Below, one piece after another: positions 26,942 to 35,973 of a stretch of DNA of 64,000 nt; the stretch's first letter is position 1; the number at the start of each line of letters is the position of its first letter. The stretch is taken from NCBI GenBank assembly GCA_965221625.1, contig OZ244903.1:806001-870000 (forward strand), read 5' to 3'. Source of the DNA: Bin127 sp965221625 (GTDB lineage Bacteria > Chloroflexota > Dehalococcoidia > Lucifugimonadales > Lucifugimonadaceae). The notes below the pieces were generated by a model. It was not told where the DNA came from. It did no database searches and saw only the letters and a list, made by a program, of their open reading frames with translations. Position numbers and translations under genes: made by a program.

Positions 26942-27892
26942 ATGCGTAAGTACCTGCTGAGAAGATTCGCATTCGCGATCCTCACGTTGTGGGGCGTTAC
27001 AATCCTTGTCTTCGGTTTGTCGCGACTAGGTCCGGATCCGTTGCTCGCCTTCGTCAGGGACGACACCTACGGCCTTGCTGAAAAGACGGTGGAGGAGCTG
27101 CGGGCGAAGTGGGGATTGGACAGACCCGTCTACATTCAATACTTCGTGTGGCTCGGCAACATCCTGCAAGGCGACATGGGCGAGAGCATTGCCACGCAGC
27201 GGCCGGTCTCCGATACCATCTTCGAGGCATTGCCGAATAGCCTCCAATTGGCCGGCGTCGCCTGGATTTTGGGTACCATTCCCGGCGTGCTCTTGGGTGT
27301 GATTTCTGCGGTTAAGCGAGGGAGCGGCATCGACTATTTTGGGCGTGCAATCGCGTTGATCGGACAGGCTACCCCGGCGTTTTGGTTGGCGATCCTTTGC
27401 ATTCTCTTTTTCGCCGGATATCTACAGATATTGCCTTCGGCTACGAAAGCACCGCCTGGCACCGACCTTTGGTTCCAGGCGAAACACTTCATCATGCCTG
27501 CTTTCGTGTTGGCGTTTGACCCTTGGGCCTCCTATCTGCGCTTGACGCGATCATCGATGCTGGAGGTGCTCGATTCCGAGTATGTGAAGTTGGCGCGTGC
27601 CAAAGGCGCGTCAGGTGGCACTGTCATCATGCGACACGCCTTGCGGAATGCTTTGATTCAACCGATCACGGTTTCTGCACTGGTGTTGGCAGCATTCATC
27701 ACCGGTTCGGTATTCGTAGAGACGGTGTTCGCTTGGCCAGGCATCGGACGATTGGCGGTTCAAGGCGCGCTCGACAATGACGCCCCGATAGTGGCTGGCA
27801 CCGCTTTGATCTTCGGACTTGGTTACGTTGTTCTCAACTTCGTTGCTGACATGCTCTATCTTGTAATCGACCCACGGATTCGGTATTCGTGA
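26942..27892 (+). CDS. ABC transporter permease, DppB/OppB type
   Basis: Inner-membrane permease of 316 residues with about six membrane helices. It has the family start YLLRRFAFAILTLWGVTILVF, the periplasmic LGLDxP-type segment WGLDRPVYIQYFVWLGNILQGDMG, and the cytoplasmic EAA loop YVKLARAKGASGGTVIMRHALRNALIQP, where the ATPase docks. With the next gene it forms the membrane channel for the binding protein at 24650. No ATPase gene is present nearby. Confidence 0.94.
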   Translation: MRKYLLRRFAFAILTLWGVTILVFGLSRLGPDPLLAFVRDDTYGLAEKTVEELRAKWGLDRPVYIQYFVWLGNILQGDMGESIATQRPVSDTIFEALPNSLQLAGVAWILGTIPGVLLGVISAVKRGSGIDYFGRAIALIGQATPAFWLAILCILFFAGYLQILPSATKAPPGTDLWFQAKHFIMPAFVLAFDPWASYLRLTRSSMLEVLDSEYVKLARAKGASGGTVIMRHALRNALIQPITVSALVLAAFITGSVFVETVFAWPGIGRLAVQGALDNDAPIVAGTALIFGLGYVVLNFVADMLYLVIDPRIRYS

Positions 27893-28818
27893 TGCAAGGA
27901 CAGAGCGAGAGTGTCGTACTGACCTCGGCACCGAGGATTGTGACGCGGCACGGGACTTGGTATTCGCCAATCGAGTGGTGGCGTTTCCTCAGACGTTGGC
28001 CGGTGATACCGGTGGTCGTATTGGCGTTGGTGGCGTTAGGTGCGATATTCGCTAATCAGATTAGTCCCCATGAACCTGATAAAGGCAACCTACGGGCACG
28101 CGACATTCCGCCGCTTTGGTTCGAGGGCAGCTCGACAGAATATCCGTTAGGAACCAACAATCTGGGGCAAGACATGCTCGTGCGTGTCCTTGAAGGTGGA
28201 CGTGTTTCGTTAATCGTGGCAAGCGTCGCCGTGTTGTTCGGTTTGGTGGTAGGAACGCTCACGGGAATGCTAGCTGGATATTACGGCGGCCTACTGGACG
28301 AGCTCTTGATGCGATTGGTGGACCTTTGGTCGTCGTTACCTTTATTGATGATCGCCATAATTTGGGCCGTAAGTATTCAACCCAGCTTGTGGTCGGTCAC
28401 GCTACTGTTGTCGATATTCTCATGGTCTGCGGGTACGAGGAACATTCGCGGGGAGATACTGTCTTTGAAGTCGCGCGACTTCGTGATCGCAGCGCGCACG
28501 ATGGGTGCCAATGACTACCGGATATTGGCGCGTCATCTTTTCCCACAGATCGTTCACATCGTAATCGTCGTTACGACCTTGCGAACAGGAGCGTTAATCG
28601 TTGCCGAATCAGGGCTTTCGTTCTTGGGAGTTGGTTTGCCTGCTTCGGTTCCGAGTTGGGGGCTGTTGATAACGCAAGGGCGAGCATTCCTGACGACGAC
28701 GAACTGGTGGATGTCGATCGTTCCGGGGCTGTTCCTCTTCTTCACAGTGATGTCGTTGAACTTCCTCGGTGACTGGTTGAGAGATCGGTTAGATCCCAGG
28801 TTGCGTCAGATAGATTGA
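27892..28818 (+). CDS. ABC transporter permease, DppC/OppC type
   Basis: Second permease subunit, about 308 residues from the ATG at 27892 (TGATG overlap with the previous stop; a GTG at 27889 is possible). OppC-type N terminus with a first membrane helix, then HEPDKGNLRARDIPP, YPLGTNNLGQDMLVRVLEGGRVSL and the EAA loop SRDFVIAARTMGANDYRILARHLFPQ, ending LNFLGDWLRDRLDPRLRQ. It pairs with the upstream permease. The nearest downstream gene encodes a folate enzyme and not the expected OppD/OppF ATPases. Confidence 0.94.
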   Translation: MQGQSESVVLTSAPRIVTRHGTWYSPIEWWRFLRRWPVIPVVVLALVALGAIFANQISPHEPDKGNLRARDIPPLWFEGSSTEYPLGTNNLGQDMLVRVLEGGRVSLIVASVAVLFGLVVGTLTGMLAGYYGGLLDELLMRLVDLWSSLPLLMIAIIWAVSIQPSLWSVTLLLSIFSWSAGTRNIRGEILSLKSRDFVIAARTMGANDYRILARHLFPQIVHIVIVVTTLRTGALIVAESGLSFLGVGLPASVPSWGLLITQGRAFLTTTNWWMSIVPGLFLFFTVMSLNFLGDWLRDRLDPRLRQID

Positions 28819-28899
28819 CCCGTTTCTCAGAAGATTGCTGCTGAGACGACGACGTTGCGTCGGGGTTGGTTCAGGATGCATTGGCGATAATTGCATGTG

Positions 28900-30498
28900 A
28901 TGAACGCCGACGCAAATCGCCCAGCAGTCGCCAATGGCAATCTGATCCGAAACCTCTCTGGCGGCTTCACCGTCGCCATTGAGGTCGAGACTTCACGCGG
29001 GCTTGCGATCTCTGACGATGCTCGGCGTTCCGTCGATTTGGCGAAGAGTGCCGCGTCCAGCGGACGCGTCCAAGTGGTGTGCTTCACTGATAATCCCGGT
29101 GGCAATCCTCACATCACTCCCGAAACCCTAGGTCGAGAACTGCTTGACGCGGAGGCCGAGGTGGTAGTCAATCTGTCGTGCAAGGACTACAACCGGAACG
29201 CGCTCGAAGGTCGCCTTTGGTCGCTGCACAGCCAAGGTTTCAGGAATCTGCTTTGTCTATCTGGCGATTATCCCGTTGCGGGCCTTTCGGGTCAGGCACA
29301 GCCGGTGTTCGATACCGATTCGGTGGGATTGCTCGAGATGATCCGGTCCATGAACGAAGGGTTGCAAGTCTCGTTGCCGGGCAGACGCAATGCGACGACC
29401 AAGCTCGCGTCGACATCGTTCATTACGGGTGTGGCGGTCAACCCTTTCAAGCTCTATGAAGGTGAGTATCTGACGCAGCTCTACAAGATGGACATGAAGT
29501 TGCGCACCGGTGCGAAGTTCTTGGTAAGCCAGATCGGTTACGACGCGCGCAAGCACCACGAGCTGATCCGCTATCTGGCAATGAAGCACGGAGCATCGGA
29601 ATCGTCGCCAGTTCTCGGTTCCGTCTACGTATTAAGCGCACCGGCGGCGAGGTTTTTCGGCAGATGGGGCATTCCAGGAGTTGCGGTAGTTCCGGAACTG
29701 GTAGATAAGGCGAACCAAGCGGCGAAATCAAAGGATCGTGGTCGGGCGTTCTTCGATGAGTTGGCGGCAAAGCAGATCGCCATACTACGTGGAATCGGGT
29801 ACGCCGGCGTTTATCTGTCCGGAAGATTAACCTACGAGCGAATTGAGCGCATCTTGGATATCGCTGAAGGCATCTCCGGCGACGACTGGAAGGACGCCGC
29901 AGCCGACATCGGTTACTCGCAACCTGGCGAATTCTACCTATTCGAGCCGGGTGACACTCCCAACACTGCGTCTAAAGAGATCAATCGCGCGTACTCAGCT
30001 ACTAGGAGTAAGAAGGCTCCCATTCTCAAGAGGGCAATCTACCCGAACCTTGCTTACCGCATCGGCCGGTTCGGCAAGAAATTTGTGTTCGATCACGACG
30101 CGCCGGCTTTCGGCATCGGAAGATCAGTTTATCGCCAACTCGAGAAGAGTTCGAAAGCAAACCGCATCGCCCATGCGGCTGAGCAAATGATGAAAGTGCC
30201 GCTCTACGGTTGTAGGGATTGCGGCGACTGCTCACTTCCAGAGATCGGTGAACTTTGCCCGGAATCACAATGCGTCAAGAATCAACGCAACGGGCCGTGC
30301 GGAGGCACGCGTGCGGGTAAATGTGAGATTCTCGACAAGGAATGCATCTACCTTCGCGCATACAACCGATTGAAGCTCTACGGCGAAGAGGAGACGATGT
30401 TGGATCACCCCGTCGTCATCAAGGATTCGTCGTTGCAAGGAACGTCATCGTGGGGAAACACCTTCGCCAAGAGGGATCATTACGGCAAACCGGAATGA
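28900..30498 (+). CDS. Methylenetetrahydrofolate reductase fused to a C-terminal zinc/cysteine domain
   Basis: About 532 residues from the ATG at 28900 (TTG 28891 and GTG 28897 also in frame). The first part (about 1-310) is a MetF-like TIM barrel with FTVAIEVETSRG, ANLSCKDYNR-like VVNLSCKDYNRNALEG, NLLCLSGDYP and FLVSQIGYDA. The last 110 residues hold the cysteine-rich motif of the MTHFR C-terminal family (CRDCGDCSLPEIGELCPESQ, then NQRNGPCGGTRAGKCE), in acetogens usually a separate MetV-type protein. Fusion suggests electron entry through a partner other than NADH, or a methyl-oxidising direction; this is inference. It could process methyl groups from imported solutes. Confidence 0.85.
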   Translation: MNADANRPAVANGNLIRNLSGGFTVAIEVETSRGLAISDDARRSVDLAKSAASSGRVQVVCFTDNPGGNPHITPETLGRELLDAEAEVVVNLSCKDYNRNALEGRLWSLHSQGFRNLLCLSGDYPVAGLSGQAQPVFDTDSVGLLEMIRSMNEGLQVSLPGRRNATTKLASTSFITGVAVNPFKLYEGEYLTQLYKMDMKLRTGAKFLVSQIGYDARKHHELIRYLAMKHGASESSPVLGSVYVLSAPAARFFGRWGIPGVAVVPELVDKANQAAKSKDRGRAFFDELAAKQIAILRGIGYAGVYLSGRLTYERIERILDIAEGISGDDWKDAAADIGYSQPGEFYLFEPGDTPNTASKEINRAYSATRSKKAPILKRAIYPNLAYRIGRFGKKFVFDHDAPAFGIGRSVYRQLEKSSKANRIAHAAEQMMKVPLYGCRDCGDCSLPEIGELCPESQCVKNQRNGPCGGTRAGKCEILDKECIYLRAYNRLKLYGEEETMLDHPVVIKDSSLQGTSSWGNTFAKRDHYGKPE

Positions 30499-30575
30499 GC
30501 TCGTGTCGACATCAGTTTTGCGATATTCTGCTTTCATTGTCGAGGCCTAGCTACTAGAGGATTCGGAGTAAGGCA

Positions 30576-32162
30576 ATGCATTTCGATCTGTTGATTGCTA
30601 ACGGAACCGTCTACGACGGTACGGGTGCCCCCGGTCGGCGTGTCGACGTCGGGGTCCGAGGCAAAAGGATCACGGCCATCGAAGACCTTTCGTCGGCAAC
30701 GGCGACGCGGGTCATCGACGCCACGGGTTGTGCAGTAAGCCCTGGTTTCATCGATGCTCATTCTCATGCTGACGCTGCCCTGCTGAGAGACGGACAGCAC
30801 GCCTGTGGCATCCGACAAGGCGTGACGACCGAGATAATCGCCCCTGACGGTCTGACGCTTGCGCCGCTATCCCGCGAAAACTTTCAGATGTACAACCACT
30901 ATCTCAGCGGGATCTTAGGTTACGCGCCGGACGATGTAGATATGTCGGACTTTGCGACGGCGATGTCCAACTATCACCAGAAGACCGCATGCAACGTGGC
31001 ATCTTTTCTGGGGCACGGTCCCTTGCGTTTGGAAGCTGTCGGCGGAATGCGTGATGAACCGTTGACGGGGGATGCCTGGACTAAAGCCGAAAGCATCATC
31101 CGCGAGAGTTTCGATCAAGGTGCATGCGGATTCGCCACCGGACTGTCCTACTACCCGAACTCATTTTCGGACACCGACGAATTGGTCAACATCATGAACG
31201 TCGTTAAGGAGTACGAGCGTCCGCTCTCGATACATCTACGGAACCACAATGTGGATCGTGCATACGCAGGCGGTGGCGTCGAAGAGGCCATGGAGATCGG
31301 CCGGCGAAGCGGTGCTCAGATTCACTTGGAGCATTACCGAACGCAGCCCAACTCTGCAGGCGACTTGGAATCGATCCTTGAGCCGGTTGAACGCGCGAAA
31401 TCGGATGGCGTGGACGTTACGCTGGAGACTTATCCGTATCCTGTCGGTTCCAGTTTCCCTCAGAGCTTCTTTCCGAGCTGGTTCCATGAAGGCGGCCCAG
31501 ATTCGATGCTAGAGCTGTTGGGCGATGGCGAAAATTTGGAGGAAGTCATATCCGGAATCCGCGAGGGCACTCGCGGCGGGGTCTCAGGTAACGTATGGTC
31601 GCATATCGGTTCGGATGCGAATCGCCACATCGAAGGCATGACATTCGACGAAGTGGCTGAGGATTGGGGCGTGACGATTGAGGAGATGATGTGCCGGGTG
31701 ATGCTGGAGGAGAGTCTGAATTGCGGATTCCGTGGTGTGCCACCGGCGAGCACGAAGGTTTGGCAGCAGGTGGAAGCCGACATCATGGAGTTGATGCAAC
31801 GTCCTGATTACATGGTCGGTTCGGACGCGATTCCTACCGGCGGGATGGTGCATCCTCGTGCATTTGGTTGCTTCCCGCGAATGATCGGTCGACTTCGCCG
31901 TCGGCACAACATCGCGTTAGAGCTGATGGTGCAAAGATTGACGCAGAACGCGGCGCGAAGGTTCGGACTGGTCGACCGCGGCGAGATTAGCAAGGGCAAA
32001 TTCGCCGATATCGTGGTGTTCGACCCAGATCGTATCACCGACAGGGCCACATTCGAGGACCCTGAGCAATTCCCAGAAGGCATACCCTTCGTCGTAGTCA
32101 ACGGCAAGGTGGCGGTTGACCACGAGCGGTTGACTGGAGTACTTGCCGGAGAGGCGGTGTGA
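30576..32162 (+). CDS. N-acyl-D-amino-acid deacylase family amidohydrolase
   Basis: Zinc hydrolase of 528 residues, close in pattern to D-aminoacylases. Motifs: LIANGTVYDGTGAPG, the metal site GFIDAHSHAD, the QGVTTEIIAPDG segment that is the family hallmark, FLGHGPLR, GACGFATGLSYYPNSF and SIHLRNHN, then MVGSDAIPTGGMVHPR and the C-terminal EISKGKFADIVVFDPD. These enzymes deacylate N-acyl-D-amino acids or related dipeptides. It ends the plus-strand catabolic run and faces the gamma-glutamyltransferase gene. Confidence 0.9.
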   Translation: MHFDLLIANGTVYDGTGAPGRRVDVGVRGKRITAIEDLSSATATRVIDATGCAVSPGFIDAHSHADAALLRDGQHACGIRQGVTTEIIAPDGLTLAPLSRENFQMYNHYLSGILGYAPDDVDMSDFATAMSNYHQKTACNVASFLGHGPLRLEAVGGMRDEPLTGDAWTKAESIIRESFDQGACGFATGLSYYPNSFSDTDELVNIMNVVKEYERPLSIHLRNHNVDRAYAGGGVEEAMEIGRRSGAQIHLEHYRTQPNSAGDLESILEPVERAKSDGVDVTLETYPYPVGSSFPQSFFPSWFHEGGPDSMLELLGDGENLEEVISGIREGTRGGVSGNVWSHIGSDANRHIEGMTFDEVAEDWGVTIEEMMCRVMLEESLNCGFRGVPPASTKVWQQVEADIMELMQRPDYMVGSDAIPTGGMVHPRAFGCFPRMIGRLRRRHNIALELMVQRLTQNAARRFGLVDRGEISKGKFADIVVFDPDRITDRATFEDPEQFPEGIPFVVVNGKVAVDHERLTGVLAGEAV

Positions 32163-32215
32163 CACCTGTTCCGCCTCTTGTCGGCGACCCGGGATACGAG
32201 TCAAGAGACTGGTTC

Positions 32216-33871
32216 TCAATATCCCAGTGCCATGCCGTCGCGGCGTGGGTCGGCGGCACCTAGGTAGGTCCCGTGCTGGGTCCGATGGATGGCGTGGGCA
32301 CCCCCGACGGCGTTGGTGTACGGCGGCAAGAGTTCGTAATCGTAGCCGATGCCGCGTAAGTGCTCAAGGACCTCGGCGTCAACGCGTGATTCGAACATGA
32401 GCACTTGCTTGTCGTAGTAGCGGAATCTGGGTGCTTCGATCGCCTCTTGGATGTTGCGCCCGCAGTCGACGAACTGATGAATCATCTGGACCGTAGTGTG
32501 CAGGATGCCGTAGCTTCCTGGTGTCCCGATGGATGCCACGAATTGGCCATCGCTCGCGAATATCTGGGATGGTGCGATCACGAAGTCGACCGCTTTCCCG
32601 CCAGCGATGTCGTTCGGACTGCCTTCGTTCAGATCGAACCATTTGCCCATGTTAGTGATGAAGATGCCCGTGCCTTTGGGTGCGACGTACGAACCGAAAC
32701 CACCGCCGAGGGTTTGAGTGATGGTAACGACGTTGCCCCACTGATCAGCGGTGGCGAAATGCGTCGTCATTGGTGCAGCGGCCAAACTCGACGGGTTCCA
32801 TATTCCCGGCAATGATGCTTCGACTACGCCACGGTTCCAGCGTTCGGGTGGGAAACCGCCGAAGCTATCTTCTGCGATGTGACCACGCGCTTCGTCGGCA
32901 TACGCCTTGGAGATCAGGCGATCGATCGGAACGTCGACGTGTTTCGGATCACCCGAGTAAATCACACGGTCGTCTGCCGATTTCAACACCGCTTCGATCA
33001 ACAAATGCTGAGTCCTGCCGGTGTCGGGTTCAAGATCGTAACCGTCGAGTATGTTTAGCGTTTCGAGCATCTGGAACGCCGACGAGTTGGGTTTTGGCAC
33101 GCGGACTTCGTAGCCACGATATTCGGATGAGATAGGATCTTCCCAATATGGACGATATTGAGCCAGTTCATCTCGGTTGATGATGCCGCCTAGGGCTTTC
33201 TGCCCGTTGTAGATTTCGTCGCCGAGACTTCCCTCGTAGAATTCCTCGATACCGCCTTCGACGACGCGCCTGAAACTCTCGGCGAGCAGCGGTTGACGGA
33301 GTATGGCACCAGGCTCAATTGCTGAGAATTGGAGTGGATGCGTAGCACCTGGTTCCGTGTACGATTCGATCTTTTCTTTGGCGTCGGCGACGGTGGATGC
33401 CATCAAAGGTGTCATGGGCACGCCGTTTTCGGCGATGTCGATGGCGTATTCGAAAACCTGATTGCGACTTAAGGTGCCGTGTTCCTCGTGCATGGTTAAC
33501 CAACCGCCGAGGTTGCCCGGTATGAGCATTGAGAGCGGCCCGGATTCGAGATCGTCTCGGTTCATGCCAGATGGATCGATGTCGTTGGGAGCGTGTCCTG
33601 AGAAGTTGATTGTGCGAGTTCGGCCATCCGCGGCCATGAACATGAGCCCAATGCCGACTCCTCCCATGCCGGACATGAAAGGTTCTGCAACGTTGAGTCC
33701 GGCGGCTACGGCGATCGCTGCATCAACGGCGTTACCGCCCTGCTGGAGTGCCTGCAAACCAGCGAGGGTGGCGTGTTGCGACGCGGAGGCGACCATCCCG
33801 CGTCTGCCGGTGGCGGGTGGTCGGGTCGAATCGCCGTGCGGTGTGCTGCCCAGTTGTGGTGCAAGTGCCAT
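32216..33871 (-). CDS. Gamma-glutamyltransferase family protein
   Basis: N-terminal nucleophile hydrolase of 551 residues. It is made as one chain and should cut itself before Thr369 in MTTHFATADQWGNVVT. Other conserved stretches are QHATLAGLQALQQGGNAVDAAIA, MSGMGGVGIGL, the lid region FITNMGKWFDL and GSPGSYG-like IGTPGSYGI. No signal peptide is visible, unlike secreted glutathione-degrading GGTs, so it may be a cytosolic amide hydrolase acting on imported gamma-glutamyl compounds. A Shine-Dalgarno AAAGGAG lies before the ATG. Confidence 0.92.
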   Translation of the reverse strand: MALAPQLGSTPHGDSTRPPATGRRGMVASASQHATLAGLQALQQGGNAVDAAIAVAAGLNVAEPFMSGMGGVGIGLMFMAADGRTRTINFSGHAPNDIDPSGMNRDDLESGPLSMLIPGNLGGWLTMHEEHGTLSRNQVFEYAIDIAENGVPMTPLMASTVADAKEKIESYTEPGATHPLQFSAIEPGAILRQPLLAESFRRVVEGGIEEFYEGSLGDEIYNGQKALGGIINRDELAQYRPYWEDPISSEYRGYEVRVPKPNSSAFQMLETLNILDGYDLEPDTGRTQHLLIEAVLKSADDRVIYSGDPKHVDVPIDRLISKAYADEARGHIAEDSFGGFPPERWNRGVVEASLPGIWNPSSLAAAPMTTHFATADQWGNVVTITQTLGGGFGSYVAPKGTGIFITNMGKWFDLNEGSPNDIAGGKAVDFVIAPSQIFASDGQFVASIGTPGSYGILHTTVQMIHQFVDCGRNIQEAIEAPRFRYYDKQVLMFESRVDAEVLEHLRGIGYDYELLPPYTNAVGGAHAIHRTQHGTYLGAADPRRDGMALGY

Positions 33872-33895
33872 TAGAAGGTGCTCCTTTGCGGTTGA

Positions 33896-34702
33896 TCAAG
33901 GCACGAGTGAAGCAAGGTATGCGCGTGAGGCGATCTTTTCTTCATCGTTCCCATATTCCATTGAGTAGTGCCCTCGATATCCGATCGACTCGAGTCGGTT
34001 TAGGCAAGATGAGAAGTCGATGTTGCCCTCGCCGGGGATCATGTGAACTTCATAGTCGCCGAAGTTGTCGGCGAGGCGAACTTCCCCGATGCGTTCGATG
34101 CCGAATGCGTCGAGGAAACCGTCGACGCCTTCAGGGACGAGATTGGCGTGATTGACGGTGAAAGCCCATCCAAGTTTGCTTGCTGAGATGGCGTCAAAGA
34201 TTCTCGAGCACTCATCAACGTTGTGGGCAAGGTAATTCACTTCTGCATGCTTGGGTTCGAGGTTTAGGTTCTCCATAAGTACGCGCTGGCCGGTATCGGC
34301 GGCGTATGTTGTAACGCGATCGAGTCGGGCGATTGCGGCATCAAGTCTAGCTTCGGGATCGGAAGTGAAGTGGTAACCTGCGTGGACGACTGTCCATTGA
34401 CATCCTAGTCGGTTTGCGAGGTCGATGGATGCGCGCATGTAGTTTTCGACGCCTCGGGCGACGTACGGGGATAGCTCCGCGACGTTGACAGCACTCAAGG
34501 TGTGAAGTCCGATACTGATGCCGTTCTGCTCGCAACGACTTCGGACTTCGGAGATTCGCTCCGCGTTCCACGTCTCCATGTGGTTGGGCCCGAGGTCGGC
34601 ATTGAAGTCGAGGAAGTAGATGCCGTTGCGCTCCGCGAAGTCGAGCGCGTCCTCCAGTCGGGTGGTGCCGGCGTCGAAACCGATGCGATCAAGTATGGAC
34701 AT
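33896..34702 (-). CDS. Sugar phosphate isomerase/epimerase-like TIM barrel protein
   Basis: Xylose-isomerase-like TIM barrel of 268 residues. Typical are YFLDFNADLGPNHMETW, GISIGLHTLSAVN, WTVVHAGYHF, the metal ligand in VLMENLNLEPK, WAFTVNHANLVPEG and the final GYRGHYSMEYGNDEEK. The family includes epimerases, dehydratases and endonuclease IV, so the reaction cannot be told from sequence. It follows a 3' neighbour GGT gene by 24 bp on the same strand. Confidence 0.87.
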   Translation of the reverse strand: MSILDRIGFDAGTTRLEDALDFAERNGIYFLDFNADLGPNHMETWNAERISEVRSRCEQNGISIGLHTLSAVNVAELSPYVARGVENYMRASIDLANRLGCQWTVVHAGYHFTSDPEARLDAAIARLDRVTTYAADTGQRVLMENLNLEPKHAEVNYLAHNVDECSRIFDAISASKLGWAFTVNHANLVPEGVDGFLDAFGIERIGEVRLADNFGDYEVHMIPGEGNIDFSSCLNRLESIGYRGHYSMEYGNDEEKIASRAYLASLVP

Positions 34703-34757
34703 TGCTAATGGTCGAAGCTGAGCGTGGACAGATGCAGAGATTTTACGCGTGTGATGG

Positions 34758-35846
34758 TCAGAACGTTAGAACGGTTCGGGTCGCTTCGCCTGTGTTCATG
34801 TCGGCAAACGCCTCGTTCACTTCATCAAGGGGCCGATATCTGGTGATCATCTCGTCGAGTGCCAGTTTGCCCTGCTTGTGCATTTCCAACAGCCAGAGGA
34901 AGTCGACGCGTGGCTTGCCATCGCCGTGCCAGTTGCCGAGGATGGTACGACCGCGCAGAAGTTCCCAACCGTCAACTGATATCTGTGCTCCGGTGGGTAC
35001 GACGCCGACGAGGACCATCGTGCCCAATGGTCTTGTCGAGTTGAAAGCTTGCGATGCGATGGCGGGCAAGCCAACCACCTCGAAAGCGAAGTCGACACCG
35101 CCGTTCGTGATTTCGTGAACGCGTTTGACGGGATCTTCCTTAGTCGCGTTGATGAAGTGGGTTGCGCCCATCTCCTCTGCTTTGTCGAGTTTGAAGTCGA
35201 CGGTGTCGACAGCGATGATCTTCGACGCGCTGGCCAACCTCCCTCCTTGGACGACGCTAAGACCGACGCCGCCGCACCCGAAGATAGCCATCGTCGCTCC
35301 GGCCGGCACCTTTGCCCGATTGACGACGGCTCCGACTCCGGTGATGATCCCGCATGAGATGAGGCTGGCTGCCGCGAGATCAACGTCAGGCGGGACAACG
35401 ACACATTTGTCCTCCGGGGCCATGGTGTACTCGGTGAAAGTTGCTGTACGGTGATTGAAACGCTCGCCGTTCTTGTAGAACCTCGTCGTCCCGTCTGGCA
35501 TTGTCATGCCGACGTTGAAGTTGGTTTCGCACAGTGACGGGTGTCCGTCGGTGCAGTTGCGACAACGGCCGCACATCGAATCGAGGGAGAGGATGACTTT
35601 GTCGCCCGGATTGAGCCAGTCGACGCCTTCTCCGACGCTCTCGACAGTACCTGCGCCTTCGTGCCCCAAGATCATCGGCGTTGCGGCGTTCGTCAAGTGT
35701 CCATCGACCAAGTGATAGTCGGAATGACAGACGCCCGCCCCGACCATCTTGAGCAAGACTTCGCCGTTTTGCGGAGAGTCGATGTCGACCGTTTCGACCG
35801 AGACCGGCTGTTTGGGTGCTCGCAGGACTGCGGCTTGTGTCTGCAT
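34758..35846 (-). CDS. Zinc-dependent alcohol dehydrogenase, class III-like
   Basis: Medium-chain dehydrogenase of about 362 residues from the ATG at 35846, which has GAGG upstream. Catalytic zinc motif GAGVCHSDYHLVDG, GHEGAGTVESVGEGV, a four-Cys structural zinc loop (MCGRCRNCTDGHPSLC), the nucleotide fold TMAIFGCGGVGLSVVQG and the late MITRYRPLDEVNEAFADM. The pattern resembles class III/formaldehyde and aryl-alcohol dehydrogenases. It is distinct from the dehydrogenase at 42-1088. Divergent from the SelA-fold gene. Confidence 0.9.
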   Translation of the reverse strand: MQTQAAVLRAPKQPVSVETVDIDSPQNGEVLLKMVGAGVCHSDYHLVDGHLTNAATPMILGHEGAGTVESVGEGVDWLNPGDKVILSLDSMCGRCRNCTDGHPSLCETNFNVGMTMPDGTTRFYKNGERFNHRTATFTEYTMAPEDKCVVVPPDVDLAAASLISCGIITGVGAVVNRAKVPAGATMAIFGCGGVGLSVVQGGRLASASKIIAVDTVDFKLDKAEEMGATHFINATKEDPVKRVHEITNGGVDFAFEVVGLPAIASQAFNSTRPLGTMVLVGVVPTGAQISVDGWELLRGRTILGNWHGDGKPRVDFLWLLEMHKQGKLALDEMITRYRPLDEVNEAFADMNTGEATRTVLTF

Positions 35847-35973
35847 CAGTTCGATCCTCAATGCTTCGGTTGGCGGATGGTTAATGATGTTAGCGCGTTG
35901 CTGGTGGAAGTCGACGAGATCGGGCGAGCGGTTAGGTGTATGCTATGCACATTGCGCGGACACCAGATAAAAG

